Notes: generated by a model from the sequence alone, not told the origin. A DNA stretch of 64,000 bases from Streptomyces griseus subsp. griseus (GCF_000720255.1 NZ_JOJE01000005.1:372001-436000); one strand, 5' to 3'; positions 1 to 10,507 are shown, counted from the stretch's first letter. Numbers and translations: made by a program.

Positions 1-1529
1 GAACGTCCGCAGTCACGGCAGTACACGGCGGGCAGGAAGAGGTTCGCCGACTGCCCCTCGGTGGCTGTGGTGACGGGCGCGGTGCGCGCCGCCGCCTCCT
101 CGGAGGTCTCGGGCGCGCCAGCCGTGTCCCACTGGAACTCGGCCTTGGGCCAGGGCAGCACGCCCCGCACGAGACGGGACACCGACCGGGCCCACTGGTG
201 AACCTCGACCTGCACGAAGGGACGCGGCTCCTCGGTCGTCGACCCCGGGTGACGGGCCACCGAGAGCAGCGCGACGAAGCGGGCGAGCGCCTTCGCCGCC
301 ACCTCGGGGCGCAGGGTGATGGTGCGGCCCCACGCCTGGGCACCGCGGCGCCACATCAGGTCGAGTACCTCGGGCATGGAACGCACCTGCCCGTCGAGGG
401 CGTGCAGCACGGCGGCGGTCAGCGGATGCCGCATCAGCACCCGGCCGAGCGCGAACGGATCGGTGTCGCGGCTCCCGGTGACGACCTCGGCGAGAGCGGC
501 GAACTCCTCCTCGCCGAGCGTGGGGTCGGGCAGGGCCGCCAGCTCGTCGGGGGTCGGCACGGGCAGGATCGGATCGAAGTCGTCGCTGGGCACGAACTCG
601 TCCACGGTCAGGCGCTGTTCGCCGACGATGGCATCGGCGGTGAACTCGGTGCCGAACACCTGGGTCGCCACGTCGAGCAACTGCCGCGCTCCGTCGGCGT
701 CCGTCCCGGAGGCGAGGGTCGCGGACGTGGCGACCGGGCAGATACGGCCGAGCGGACGCCCCGTCTCCGAGGCCCCGACTGCGGAGGCGAGCCGGCGCAG
801 GAGCATCGCCACGTCGGTGCCCTGCGCACCGTCGTAGGTGTGGAACTCGTCAACGACGACGTACCGGATGTCGGACCCCGCCCACATCGCGGCGTCGTCG
901 GCACGCTGGAGCAGCAGGTCCAGCATCTTGTAGTTGGTGATCAGGATGTCCGGCGGCGTGACCTGCATGTCGTACCGGTCGGTGTACACGTGGCTGTACC
1001 GGGTCGCTGCGCGCTCACCGATGTAGAGCCCTGCCCGGACCCTGTTCAGCTCCGGGTGGTCGATGAGAAGCCCGTTGATGCGCTGCGCCTGGTCGGTGGC
1101 GAGGGCGTTCATGGGGTACAGGAACACGGCCTTGACACCGGCGTGGCCGGCCGCCCTCTCGCGGGCGCAGTGGTCGAGTACCGGGTAGAGGAAGGACTCC
1201 GTCTTACCGGATCCGGTACCAGTGGTGACGAGGGTCGGCCGGGGGGTCCGCCCGCCTGCGGACGACAGCCGATCGAAGGCCACGGCCTGGTGGGCGTACG
1301 GCGTCCAGCCGTCCGTGCGTCGCCAGTCGAGGTACGTCTCCCACGACGGGTCCGCCGGGACGAAGGGCGTGCGCAGGCGGAGGAACGGCCCCCTGAACAT
1401 GCCGGAGTTGTCGTCCCCGAGGAACCTGTGCAGCGCCTTCCGTGCACCCTCGTCGGTCAGCGCGTAGGTAGTGGAGAGGTACTGAAGCAGGCTCTCCTTC
1501 AACCCCTCCGCTTCGAGCGTCGGCCTCAC
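1..1529 (-). CDS. drmA: DEAD/DEAH-box helicase, DISARM DrmA-like (partial, runs off left edge)
   Basis: No stop is reached before base 1, so only the first 509 codons are present. The GTG start at 1529 overlaps the TGA of the methyltransferase gene by 4 nt (GTGA), indicating translational coupling. The protein opens MRPTLEAEGLKESLLQYLST. A Walker A motif (TTGTGSGKTES) lies near residue 105, followed by an LYPMNALATDQ helicase motif, LITNYKMLDLLL, and a DEFH-type Walker B within VVVDEFHTYDGAQGTD. The last visible residues, VYCRDCGR, look like part of a Cys cluster. In class 1 DISARM the SNF2 helicase and methylase genes are followed by drmA, and the order here agrees. The visible half contains the first RecA-like ATPase domain. 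It could be another large helicase of the DUF1998-associated group; the DrmA assignment rests on motifs plus gene order. Confidence 0.8.
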   Translation of the reverse strand, partial: MRPTLEAEGLKESLLQYLSTTYALTDEGARKALHRFLGDDNSGMFRGPFLRLRTPFVPADPSWETYLDWRRTDGWTPYAHQAVAFDRLSSAGGRTPRPTLVTTGTGSGKTESFLYPVLDHCARERAAGHAGVKAVFLYPMNALATDQAQRINGLLIDHPELNRVRAGLYIGERAATRYSHVYTDRYDMQVTPPDILITNYKMLDLLLQRADDAAMWAGSDIRYVVVDEFHTYDGAQGTDVAMLLRRLASAVGASETGRPLGRICPVATSATLASGTDADGARQLLDVATQVFGTEFTADAIVGEQRLTVDEFVPSDDFDPILPVPTPDELAALPDPTLGEEEFAALAEVVTGSRDTDPFALGRVLMRHPLTAAVLHALDGQVRSMPEVLDLMWRRGAQAWGRTITLRPEVAAKALARFVALLSVARHPGSTTEEPRPFVQVEVHQWARSVSRLVRGVLPWPKAEFQWDTAGAPETSEEAAARTAPVTTATEGQSANLFLPAVYCRDCGR

Positions 1530-4500
1530 CGCTTCGGCACCTCCTGCTTGACCGGGTCCCACTCGCCTGCGGCCACGGCGTCATCCAGCCGCTTCTGGAA
1601 GTAGGCGTGAGCTTCGCGCATTTCGGTCTCGCGGTTGGCTTTGTAGAAGGGGGCGGTGTAGCCGTCGGGGGTGGGGGTTTGGGGGGCGGGGTTGTTCTCC
1701 GGGTCGGCCTGGTGGGCTTTGAAGGCGGGGTCGGCCATGTAGGCCTCGAACTGCTTCCAGGTTTCCTTGGTCTGGCGCTGGCCGATAGTGCGGGCGTAGC
1801 TGGCCAGCTTCCAGCCTTCGGCATCGAACCAGCTTGCGGCCTCGTATTTCTGGAGGACGGGGAAACGGCCTCGGTAGGCGGCGATCAAGGCGTCGGCATC
1901 CATGCCGAGCCAGACGGCCACCAAGGCGTCGATCTCGACGAGGGCAGCACGGCGGGCATACTCGGTGCGGAGAGGGGTGTCGCGCTGCCAGGTCGGGGTC
2001 ACGGCATGGAGTTCCGTCCTCATGGAAGGCCATGTGAGAGCCCAGGGCTCACAGACCGACCAGGTGGGGTCGTGAAGCTCCTGCCAGAGGTCGGCGTAAG
2101 CGGTAGTGAGGCAGTTGAGGCGGAGAGTTCGGAGGAGGAGGGCCGACGTGAGCGGGTGCTTGGGGTCCGAGGTTGGGGCTGGCATCGCCCGAGCGCTGCG
2201 ACCGAGTAGGTCACTGCGCCCCGTGATACGGAGGTAGTAGTCAGTCGGCAGAGATGACCAGAAACCAGCTACAAGTGCCGAATGGTGATCATTAGCCATG
2301 GCCAACGAGTTCACTACGTGGACATGCGCAGTACCGGGTGGAATCAATGCGGCAAAAAGCGCTCGCTCCGTATTTGGAGCAATCATTCTCCGCCATGCAA
2401 CTCGATAAAATGCCGTATACCGTCGCCGCGCTCGTTGCACAAGGAGCGCATCCACCTTGGCAGGATCAGCCTCCTCCAGGACTACGTGCTCATTCGCCGC
2501 CACCTGAGCACGAGCACGTTCTACAGCTTTGTCGCTCGCGCGGAGCCGTTCGAGTGCCTGGTAATCGATCCATCGATCCTGATCTTTGAGGTACTCCTGA
2601 GTGCGGCCGGCCACCCGCACATACTCCGTGTCCGGGACGAAGTCCGAAGGGAGAGAGACAAGGTCGGCACCGTAGGGTGCGTTGGAGTTGGCGTCGTGCC
2701 GCTTAAACACCGGTGTGGCGACGCTGATCTGCGTGCCCTTGAGGATTACGTGACGCCAACGGTCAGGCTCGTACTCCCTGCCGGTCGCCGGGTCCCGACG
2801 ATTGTAGTCGATCAGGCGATCCTTCTTTGCTCCGCTCTCTTCGAACCCCCGGGTGATCTGCGGCTTGAAAGCTTCCAAGCGCAGTGGATAGTCCGCCAGG
2901 GCTTCAATGGCGGATGTCTCTGCCGTGCTCACGGGAAACAGCAGACGAGCTTCCTCAACTGGCCCAGTATCGCCGAGCAGCCGCCTCCAAATCGCGAGTA
3001 GCTCACTATTGATGCGCACGACTCGCGTCCGGTGTGGACGTTCATCGAACTCTGCGTTCTGGTAACGGATACCAGGAACCTCCCCCGAACCATCGTGATC
3101 CGCCGACAAGCGTAGAGAATCGGCCGAGACCAGCCAAGAGAGGTGATCGAAGTCAATCTCCTGGGGGTGACCGTAGATATTCACACCAAAGTGCGTGGCG
3201 TGCCCAACGGGGAGAGGGAAGAACCGCTGACCCGAGTTCACGAAGTCCCCATGGATTCGCAGCCTGCGATACGCTGCTCCGCGAAGCGCTCCCTCCTTGT
3301 CCCCAGTGAAGTGCGTGCCGGAATGGAGGAATCCGGTCGTCCCCAGGGCCGAAGCGTGGTCCCACACCTGACACATGAAGGCCCGATACAGATCGGGCTG
3401 GGTTCCCTCCAACAAGGGGTAGACCTGCGGTGCACTAAAGAGTGCGACCTGACCGACGTTGTCGGTAAGTTCTTCCAGCACGTACGCCGCAGCTGCGGAG
3501 GCGTTGAGCACCTCCTCACGGCGTTTGACCTTGGCGACAGTGGAAGCCCGCTCCTCCAGCTCGAACCAAGGCTCTCGCTCCGCAAGCACCGAAGCCTCGT
3601 CCCACCGGGGCCGCACCCAAGGCGGGTTCCCCATCTGAAGGTCGAACCCACCGTCCTCCGCAAAGGCGAGCGCGAATTCCAACTCCCAATGCAGGAAGCC
3701 CTGCTCCTCCGCGATCTCCCTCACAACCCCCATCCAGGGGTACCGCCCCTCCGGATCGGTGCGGTCCATCCACATCTCGTCCAGGAGCAGCTTCTCGTAC
3801 TCCCCCAAGTCCTGGAGGGTGTCAAGGTCAGATCCAATGCTGCCCTCGGGAACCGGGCCCACTCCGAGCATGGACTCCAGGAAGTCCAGCCAGTCGTTCA
3901 GGTCCTTGAGCGGGATGACGGGGCGGCGGCGCTTCGGAGCCGAACCGGTCGGCTTCTTGCGCTGCTTCGGTACGCCGCCGGCCTTCTGCACCTCGTAGAA
4001 GTACTCCCCCTCCGCCTCCATGTCCGCGTCGTCGAGGGAGGGCTGGTCACCGTCCATCTGGAAGAGCAGGCCCGCCTGAGCGAACCGGGGCACGGGCCCG
4101 CTCGCCGCAGGAGCAGACGCAGGTGTAGGCACGCTCCTCAGCCGCGCCTCCTCCGGGGCCGCCTGGGGTGTCTGCGGCTCCCCGAACCCGCCCAGCAGCT
4201 CCTCAACGTCGATCGACTCCGCCGCGTACTCGCCGTCCGTACCATCCAGCAGACCGGCCTTGTCCACAGGCCAGAACCACAGCGCGCACCAGGCGTCCAT
4301 CACCTGCTTCAGCCGCCAGTACGGCGTGTCCACGGCGTTGAAGAGGTCCGCGTAGACCTTCTCCTTCGACAGCCGCGTCCCACCGACACCGTTCTCGGCC
4401 CGACGCAGGAACCCGAACTCCTCGTCCTGCGGGTCGGCTTCCCAGACGTCGATGCTGCGGGCGATCTCCCGCTCGGACAGCTCCATCCGCTTGACGACGA

Positions 4501-7159
4501 GCTTCCACAGGAACTCCGCGCGCCGCGACGCGTCCCGCAGCCGCGTGTACTGGGAGGCAGCCTCGTCACCGGTCTTCCGGTCGATCCTCGGCGTACCGGC
4601 CTGCGTGTACTTCCGCTCCGGCTTCTGGAGAATGCCCTTCTTCCACTCCTTCAGCTGCTCGACGCCGTCCCCGGCCAGCTGCCCCAGCAGCTTCTTCGCG
4701 TCACCGCCCGCCCGCGTCACCGCGGCCCAGCCCGGCGTCGGCAGCAGGAACTGGTGCACCGCACCGTCCGGCAGCGGCAGTTCCTGTCCGCCTGCCTCGT
4801 TGTCGCGGAACGGCAGCCGCGTCGGCGCCTGGGTGCCGTTGTCCTTCAGCCACCCGGGCTTGCCCTTCTGCGGCGAGACATCCTCCCCCGCGTACACCGC
4901 GCGCCGCCCGCCAATCAGCGAGTTGCCGCGCCGCAGGTGCAGCCCGAACCACGGCGCCCGCATCCCGGGATGCATGGTGTTGAGCCACAGCGAGACCTCC
5001 GCCAGCTCCACACCCGTCCGGTTCAGGTCGACACCGTACGCGTTGTGCAGGGCGACGTACGCCTTGACCTTCTGCTTCTCCGTCAGCGCCTGCGCGGTCG
5101 GGATCGAGCGGCCCAACTCGTCCTGCCGTCGCCGCAGATACTCCTCGGCGACCTGGTTGATCGCCTCGTTGAGGAACGCCCCGGAGCCGAGCGCCGGCTC
5201 GCAGATGCGGTACTTCAGCAGCTCCGAAGCCCGCGTCTTGACGACGTTACCCGCCTCGTCCTTATCCTGGTCGAGGCGGTGCTTCAGGGCCAGTTCGACG
5301 GTGACCTTCGTCAGCGACTCGGGGGTGTAGTAGGAGGCGGAGGTCTCCCGGTCACGTCCGGCGAGGCGGTACACGAACGTCCCCGCCGGGTACTTCTTCG
5401 GGCCACGCAGGCCCTTCTCCTCGCGGTCCCGCTCGTCGTACTCGACCCAGGTCTTCTCGTCGTACTCCTTGAGCCGGTGGGCTGGGACGAGCCACGACCC
5501 CTTCTCCGGGTCACCGCCCTTCGCGACCTCACTCAGCTCCTCCTCGGCGATGATGCCGGTATACGACATCAGGCCCTCGTAGACCGCACCGAGCTGGTTG
5601 ATGCCGAGGTTGCGGTACGAGATGAAGCCGCCACGCTCACCGCGCCGCTTGGCCTTCTTCATGGTCAGCAGTCGCAGCACCTCGTGCAGGGCGCTGTTAC
5701 GCAGACGCAGATCGAGCCATGCCGGGCCCTCAGGGCTGTCCTCGTCACGGCGCGGATCACGGATGCCGCGGCCGATGAGCTGGACCGCCCCCGGCTCGAA
5801 GAGTTCACTCCGCAGCGGTTCGAAGCGCAGCCCGCGCCCCTCGCTGCGCTGCTTGGCCTTCTTCTTGCGGGTCTCGGCGTCGTCGCCGTCCTGTTCGTCC
5901 CACGGTTCGGTGCCGTACTCGCGGTGCCCGTAGTTGACCTTGTTGAAGAGGAGGTCGAGGGAGTCGTGCAGGTGGGTGCCGTTGCGGGCGGTCTCGTCCG
6001 TGAGCTGGGCGTCCCGCTCGACGATCTCCCGGAGCCGCGCCACCGAGTAGCCGGCCTCGTACGTGCCGTCGTCGGCGGGGAGGATGCCCAGTTCGGGGCG
6101 GGCCTCCGCGTAAAGGAGGAAAAGGATGCGGTAGAGGTAGCGCAGCGCCTCGCGGGTCAGTTGCCGGGCGAAGGGCTCCCCCGGCTTCTCGAGGTCGCGA
6201 GGTTCGAGACCGGCTTCCTCCAGCCGGTCAAGGACCTCGTTGGCGATGATCTCGACGGACTTCTGGAGTCCCTGGCGCAGCTCGCCGGAGACCCCGACCG
6301 CGTTGTCACGGGACGCCTTGACCAGGGCGTCGATGGCGGGGCCCTTGCCGTCCTCGGCCGGCACGAGCGCGTCGTGGCTGAACAGACCGGCGATGGTGGC
6401 GAGTTCGCCGGTCTGACGCCGGTCGTAGCGCTCCAGGGCGGCATCGACGTTGGCGGCGAGGTAGCGTCCCTCGCCCCATGCCTGCCGGTCGGCGAGGACG
6501 ATCACGCCGCCGCAGAGCAGCAGGACAAAGCGGGGGGCGCTGCCTCCCTCGCCGCCCAATTCGCTCTGGAACAGCCAGGTGGCGAGCGCGTGGCCCGACT
6601 CGTAGGTCTCGCCGTTGCCCACCGTCCGCAGCGGGTGGAGCAGACGGCCGTAGCCCTCGGCGTCCAGGGCGGTGTCGTTGCTCGCGGACCAGCCGCAGTC
6701 GACGGCGACGATGCCGTCACCGTGCCAGGCGACCTTGACCATGTGGTCGCGTCCGGCACGGTGGACGGTCAGTTCGAGCGGACCGTCCGCGGCGTCGGCA
6801 CCCGGGTAGCCGAGGGCGGCGAGCACCTTTCGGTGCCAGGCGGCGACGCGCCCGCACCACTCCTCGTCCTCGTAGGTGTTGAGGCGCTCCTCGAAGCCCT
6901 CCTTGTCGGGGTGCTCGTCGTCCTCCGCGTCCGCCTTGGCCTGCTCGGCGAAGAACCCCCGGAACTTCTCGTCGAGGTAGACGGAGCGCAGGCCGCGCAG
7001 GGCTACGCGCGGTGTGGTGCGTTTGTCGTTCTCGTCGGACTCGCGGTCCGTCCAGGCCGCGAACACGCCCTTCTTGAGGCCGTCGGCGAGCTGCTCGGCG
7101 AAGTAGTGCGCGGACAGGTACTCGCCGCGGTTGGAGAAGGAGTCGAAGTCGGTGCTCAT
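1526..7159 (-). CDS. drmMI: Very large N6-adenine DNA methyltransferase, DISARM DrmMI-like
   Basis: This 1877-residue protein is a class I SAM-dependent DNA methyltransferase of the Eco57I/N6-adenine type. The SAM-binding motif PALGSGAFLNEA lies near residue 652 and the catalytic NPPW motif (QMGNPPWVRP) near residue 1178, a long separation filled by charged sequence. The C-terminal third resembles the target-recognition part of Eco57I/TaqI-like enzymes (for example SLPTDYYLRITGR). Its ATG overlaps the TGA of the SNF2-helicase gene (ATGA), and its own TGA overlaps the GTG of the next helicase. In class 1 DISARM this methylase marks host DNA while the helicases act on unmodified phage DNA. Base composition drops sharply inside the gene: I counted about 52% G+C over 2281-2400 against roughly 70% around it. 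It is longer than a typical Type I HsdM or PglX protein. A stand-alone type IIG-like enzyme is the main alternative. Confidence 0.8.
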   Translation of the reverse strand: MSTDFDSFSNRGEYLSAHYFAEQLADGLKKGVFAAWTDRESDENDKRTTPRVALRGLRSVYLDEKFRGFFAEQAKADAEDDEHPDKEGFEERLNTYEDEEWCGRVAAWHRKVLAALGYPGADAADGPLELTVHRAGRDHMVKVAWHGDGIVAVDCGWSASNDTALDAEGYGRLLHPLRTVGNGETYESGHALATWLFQSELGGEGGSAPRFVLLLCGGVIVLADRQAWGEGRYLAANVDAALERYDRRQTGELATIAGLFSHDALVPAEDGKGPAIDALVKASRDNAVGVSGELRQGLQKSVEIIANEVLDRLEEAGLEPRDLEKPGEPFARQLTREALRYLYRILFLLYAEARPELGILPADDGTYEAGYSVARLREIVERDAQLTDETARNGTHLHDSLDLLFNKVNYGHREYGTEPWDEQDGDDAETRKKKAKQRSEGRGLRFEPLRSELFEPGAVQLIGRGIRDPRRDEDSPEGPAWLDLRLRNSALHEVLRLLTMKKAKRRGERGGFISYRNLGINQLGAVYEGLMSYTGIIAEEELSEVAKGGDPEKGSWLVPAHRLKEYDEKTWVEYDERDREEKGLRGPKKYPAGTFVYRLAGRDRETSASYYTPESLTKVTVELALKHRLDQDKDEAGNVVKTRASELLKYRICEPALGSGAFLNEAINQVAEEYLRRRQDELGRSIPTAQALTEKQKVKAYVALHNAYGVDLNRTGVELAEVSLWLNTMHPGMRAPWFGLHLRRGNSLIGGRRAVYAGEDVSPQKGKPGWLKDNGTQAPTRLPFRDNEAGGQELPLPDGAVHQFLLPTPGWAAVTRAGGDAKKLLGQLAGDGVEQLKEWKKGILQKPERKYTQAGTPRIDRKTGDEAASQYTRLRDASRRAEFLWKLVVKRMELSEREIARSIDVWEADPQDEEFGFLRRAENGVGGTRLSKEKVYADLFNAVDTPYWRLKQVMDAWCALWFWPVDKAGLLDGTDGEYAAESIDVEELLGGFGEPQTPQAAPEEARLRSVPTPASAPAASGPVPRFAQAGLLFQMDGDQPSLDDADMEAEGEYFYEVQKAGGVPKQRKKPTGSAPKRRRPVIPLKDLNDWLDFLESMLGVGPVPEGSIGSDLDTLQDLGEYEKLLLDEMWMDRTDPEGRYPWMGVVREIAEEQGFLHWELEFALAFAEDGGFDLQMGNPPWVRPRWDEASVLAEREPWFELEERASTVAKVKRREEVLNASAAAAYVLEELTDNVGQVALFSAPQVYPLLEGTQPDLYRAFMCQVWDHASALGTTGFLHSGTHFTGDKEGALRGAAYRRLRIHGDFVNSGQRFFPLPVGHATHFGVNIYGHPQEIDFDHLSWLVSADSLRLSADHDGSGEVPGIRYQNAEFDERPHRTRVVRINSELLAIWRRLLGDTGPVEEARLLFPVSTAETSAIEALADYPLRLEAFKPQITRGFEESGAKKDRLIDYNRRDPATGREYEPDRWRHVILKGTQISVATPVFKRHDANSNAPYGADLVSLPSDFVPDTEYVRVAGRTQEYLKDQDRWIDYQALERLRASDKAVERARAQVAANEHVVLEEADPAKVDALLVQRARRRYTAFYRVAWRRMIAPNTERALFAALIPPGTAHVHVVNSLAMANDHHSALVAGFWSSLPTDYYLRITGRSDLLGRSARAMPAPTSDPKHPLTSALLLRTLRLNCLTTAYADLWQELHDPTWSVCEPWALTWPSMRTELHAVTPTWQRDTPLRTEYARRAALVEIDALVAVWLGMDADALIAAYRGRFPVLQKYEAASWFDAEGWKLASYARTIGQRQTKETWKQFEAYMADPAFKAHQADPENNPAPQTPTPDGYTAPFYKANRETEMREAHAYFQKRLDDAVAAGEWDPVKQEVPKR

Positions 7160-10100
7160 CGGGCGCTCGTCTCTCCGGCGTCAGTCAGGTCGGTCGCGGC
7201 GGAACCGGTGGTGGGCGGTGCGGGGGTGGCGGCGAGCGGTTCGAGGACGGCGAGGAGCCGCAGCAGTGGGGCGCCCGAGGTGCGCAGGGAGCGGATCAGC
7301 GTCCGGCGCCGTTCGGCCGTGAGGTTCACGTCGTTCTTCTTCTTCTGGGAGCGGCGGGCCTCCGCGGTGAACAGCGCGGCCTGCTTCCACTCGGTGACGC
7401 GCTTCTCGAACGGTGCGAGCACGGCCTCGATCTGCTGCGCGTACTCGGCTTCGCGCCCCTCCACGAAGCGCCGCGCCTCGGCGACCGCGGACGGCACCCA
7501 GCGCTGGAGCGCGTCCTTGTTCACCGGAGCCTTACGCCCCGGCATGCTCGGGCCGACCCGGCAGGCGGCGAGGAAGGCGTTGTCCAGGCGGTAGGTGCGG
7601 GGGGCGTCGGGCAGGCCGGTGACGGCCATCCACTCGACGACGGTGGGACGTCCGGCCTTGTTCGAGTAGATGCCCTGGAGGAGGTAGACCGGGCCGTCGA
7701 GCGCGGCGGGCAGCTCCGGATCGATGGCGGCCGCCTTGCCGCGGTCCGGGTCGAAGGCGAGCACGAACGCCTCGTCGTGGCGGAGCGCGGCGAGCGCCTT
7801 GTCGGTGACCCAGTCCAGGACGGGGTGCACGTCGGAGACGTAACTGACGTTCGGCCACTGGCTGTCGGACTCCTCGCGGGCCACCTTCAGGCGCTTGCCG
7901 GCGAGGCCCTTGTCGAACGTGAGGCGGATGCGTGCCTCCTTGTTCGCCGTGGGGAGGATCTCCTGCTCGGTCAGATAGGACTTGGGCAGGGCCTTCAGAC
8001 GGTGGAGGAGGTCCGGCGGCGGCTGGAAGGCGAGGGTGCCGTCCCCTTCGCGCCGGAGCTTGAGGGCGTTTTCGGGGCTGTTGGGGTGGCAGACCTGGCG
8101 GAGGGCCTCGTCGAAGTAGTCGGCGGTGGCGGTGCCGCTGCCGACCGTGCCGAACAGGCCGGGCACGGTGGCGCGCGGCACGTCGTCCGTCGGCTTCTTC
8201 GCTCCGACGTTGCCCATCGCCCTGGCCAGCATGGCCTTCACTCCGCCGCCCGACGTCGACGACGACTGCTCGATCGACTCCTCGACGGTGCGTCCGGCGA
8301 TGAGGTCGCGGGTGAGCCGGTCCTCCTCCTCCTTCGCCTTGTAGATCCCGGTGACCGCCTCCGCCGTGCCTTCGATGCGGTGGGCCTCCTCCTCGCGGGC
8401 GAGCAGCTTCGCGCCGACGAGGCGGTCGTCGAGCGGCAGGGGCTCACCGGTCGCGTCGTCGGTGCGCCACTCCACGCCGCTGGTGAGCACCAGGGCCCGG
8501 AACCGGGGGTTCTTCTTCTGCCCGTAGCGGTCGATACGGCCGTTGCGCTGCTCGATGCGGATCAGCGACCAGGGAAGGTCGTAGTGGACCAGCTCGTGGC
8601 ACTGCTGGTGCAGGTTGACGCCCTCGGAGGCCACGTCGCCGGTGAACAGGAGCCGGACGGGCTTCGTGGCCAGGCCGAACTCCTCGACGATGCGCTGCTG
8701 CTCCTGCTCGCCGGTGGCGTCGCCGTGCATGACCTCGACGACCCCGCCGTACGCCTTCCAGGGCTTGGATTCCTTCTCGCCCTGGTCCGACTGCTTCACC
8801 CGCGGGAATCCGAGCCGGGCCGGGACGGTTTCGGCCAGCCATTTCAGGGTGGGGATGCGCTCGGAGAAGACCACGACACGGGTGTCCGAACCGGGGCCGA
8901 CACCGATGTCCTTCAGGACCTCGACCAGGGCGTCGAGCTTGGAGGAGTCGTCGTCGCCGAGGTCGTCGGCGAGGCGGGCCAGGTCGACGATCGCCTTCCG
9001 CTCGATCTGCCGCGCCGCCTCCAGCTGGGCAGGGTCCTGGCCCTTGCGGCCCTTCAGGGGCTTCTCGAGGGTCTTGGTCCGGGCGGCGACGGAGACCTGG
9101 AAGGCGCGGTGGGAGGAGAGGAACGCCTTCAGCAGGTTGTAGGCGACCATCGAGTCCACGCACACGGAGGAGGCCGCCGGGTCGCGCGGGATCCACCGCG
9201 CGGCGAGCTCCGCCAGGACCGCCTCTTCCTTCTCGGTCGCCTTGGCGAACACCGGCTTGGACGGACCACGGTCCGCCCATTCGCCCTTGAGGGAGTCGCG
9301 GACCTCGCGATCCGTCTTGGTGCGGCGGATGTACAGGTGCTTGAGGTCGTTCACGTCGTACGACGACGAGTCGGCGATCGCCGCGTCGTCCAGCATGCCG
9401 ATCAGTTCGGCGAACGACTCGCCGTCCCCGTTGTGGGGGGTGGCGGAGGCCAGCACGAAGGCGTCGCTGCGGCGGGCGAGGAGACGGGCCAGGCCGTTGT
9501 TCTTCGTGCCCCGGTTGACCAGGTTGTGCGACTCGTCGATGACGACGGCGTCCCACTCGGTGTTCTCCAGGTGGTGGGCGTAGACGTCGCTCTTGAGGGT
9601 GTCCACGGAGATGATCGCCCGCTTGAAGTAGGCGAACGGGTTCCGGCCGGCCGGGATGTCCTGCTGGATGCGCTGGATGCCGGTGGAGTCGAGGCGGACG
9701 AGCGGGATGGAGAAGCGGGTCCACAGCTCGCGCTGGAACTGCTCCAGGACGTGCGCCGGAGTGACCACGAGGATGCGTTCGCCTCGGCCCCGGCGGATCA
9801 GTTCGGCGAGGAGGATGCCGATCTCCAGGGTCTTGCCGAGACCCACCACGTCCGCGATGAGCACGCGCGGCTGGGGGTTGTCCTTGGACAGGGCCAGCTC
9901 GGCGGGGCGGAGCTGGTGCGTCTGCTGGTCCATCAGGAAGTTGCCGACCAGCGCGAGTCCGTGCTCGGTCTGCGGCAGCGCGGTCTTACGGATGACGGCC
10001 TCCAGGTAGAGGCGCGCCTTGCGGTGGTTCGGCGAGGCGTCGGGAACCAGACGGGTCTTGTCGGGGTCGATCGGCTCGATGTGGTCCAGCTTCTCGTAGA

Positions 10101-10410
10101 AGACGGCGTCCATGCCGCGCACCAGGGAGGAGACTCCGGTGACCTCGACCATCCAGCCGTCGTACCTGGTGTCGGCGACCTTTTTGACCAGCCACTGCTC
10201 GTTGCGCACCACGACCTGGGACCCGGGGGCGAACCTGGGACGGCGCGAGCGCGGCCCGACAACGGAGGGGGCGTCCGGTGCGGTCTGCTCTGGAACCGAC
10301 GAGCCGTCCACCGAATCGAAGGTCCCCTGGCCCGCCACCGTCGTGCTGTCGCCCGCCCCCGCACCGCTCACAAAACGCTCCGTTCCCTCGTCGTCCTTGA
10401 CGTCCCGCAT
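7156..10410 (-). CDS. drmD: SNF2-family helicase, DISARM DrmD-like
   Basis: A 1084-residue SNF2/Rad54-like ATPase. After about 80 low-complexity residues come Walker A in ADVVGLGKTLEIGI (about residue 190), VTPAHVLEQFQRELW (motif Ia), the DEAH-box variant VIDESHNL, SATPHNGD (motif III), then the second RecA domain with VVVFSERIPTL, FTGDVASEGVNLHQQ (motif V) and QRNGRIDRYGQ (motif VI). All ATPase motifs look intact. The downstream methyltransferase overlaps it by 4 nt; the kinase gene lies 97 nt upstream. DrmD is the SNF2-like helicase that marks class 1 DISARM, and it normally precedes drmMI and drmA, as here. A general Swi2/Snf2 helicase of a restriction system is the alternative, but the IPAGRNPFAYFKRAIISVDT stretch is like DrmD proteins I know. 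Confidence 0.82.
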   Translation of the reverse strand: MRDVKDDEGTERFVSGAGAGDSTTVAGQGTFDSVDGSSVPEQTAPDAPSVVGPRSRRPRFAPGSQVVVRNEQWLVKKVADTRYDGWMVEVTGVSSLVRGMDAVFYEKLDHIEPIDPDKTRLVPDASPNHRKARLYLEAVIRKTALPQTEHGLALVGNFLMDQQTHQLRPAELALSKDNPQPRVLIADVVGLGKTLEIGILLAELIRRGRGERILVVTPAHVLEQFQRELWTRFSIPLVRLDSTGIQRIQQDIPAGRNPFAYFKRAIISVDTLKSDVYAHHLENTEWDAVVIDESHNLVNRGTKNNGLARLLARRSDAFVLASATPHNGDGESFAELIGMLDDAAIADSSSYDVNDLKHLYIRRTKTDREVRDSLKGEWADRGPSKPVFAKATEKEEAVLAELAARWIPRDPAASSVCVDSMVAYNLLKAFLSSHRAFQVSVAARTKTLEKPLKGRKGQDPAQLEAARQIERKAIVDLARLADDLGDDDSSKLDALVEVLKDIGVGPGSDTRVVVFSERIPTLKWLAETVPARLGFPRVKQSDQGEKESKPWKAYGGVVEVMHGDATGEQEQQRIVEEFGLATKPVRLLFTGDVASEGVNLHQQCHELVHYDLPWSLIRIEQRNGRIDRYGQKKNPRFRALVLTSGVEWRTDDATGEPLPLDDRLVGAKLLAREEEAHRIEGTAEAVTGIYKAKEEEDRLTRDLIAGRTVEESIEQSSSTSGGGVKAMLARAMGNVGAKKPTDDVPRATVPGLFGTVGSGTATADYFDEALRQVCHPNSPENALKLRREGDGTLAFQPPPDLLHRLKALPKSYLTEQEILPTANKEARIRLTFDKGLAGKRLKVAREESDSQWPNVSYVSDVHPVLDWVTDKALAALRHDEAFVLAFDPDRGKAAAIDPELPAALDGPVYLLQGIYSNKAGRPTVVEWMAVTGLPDAPRTYRLDNAFLAACRVGPSMPGRKAPVNKDALQRWVPSAVAEARRFVEGREAEYAQQIEAVLAPFEKRVTEWKQAALFTAEARRSQKKKNDVNLTAERRRTLIRSLRTSGAPLLRLLAVLEPLAATPAPPTTGSAATDLTDAGETSAR

Positions 10411-10507
10411 ACCGTTCTCACTGCCGCTTTCCGGTGTTCTCGCCCGCTGCCGGCACTGACGCGCCGCCTCGGCACTCGTGGGAATCGCCCTGCCCGCTCA
10501 CCGCATG

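Noticed and set aside
3143..7594. Very long open frame on the plus strand (1483 codons)
   Set aside because: It is antisense to the methyltransferase, has no recognisable motifs and is rich in Arg/Val/Gly, as expected from high third-position G+C on the other strand.
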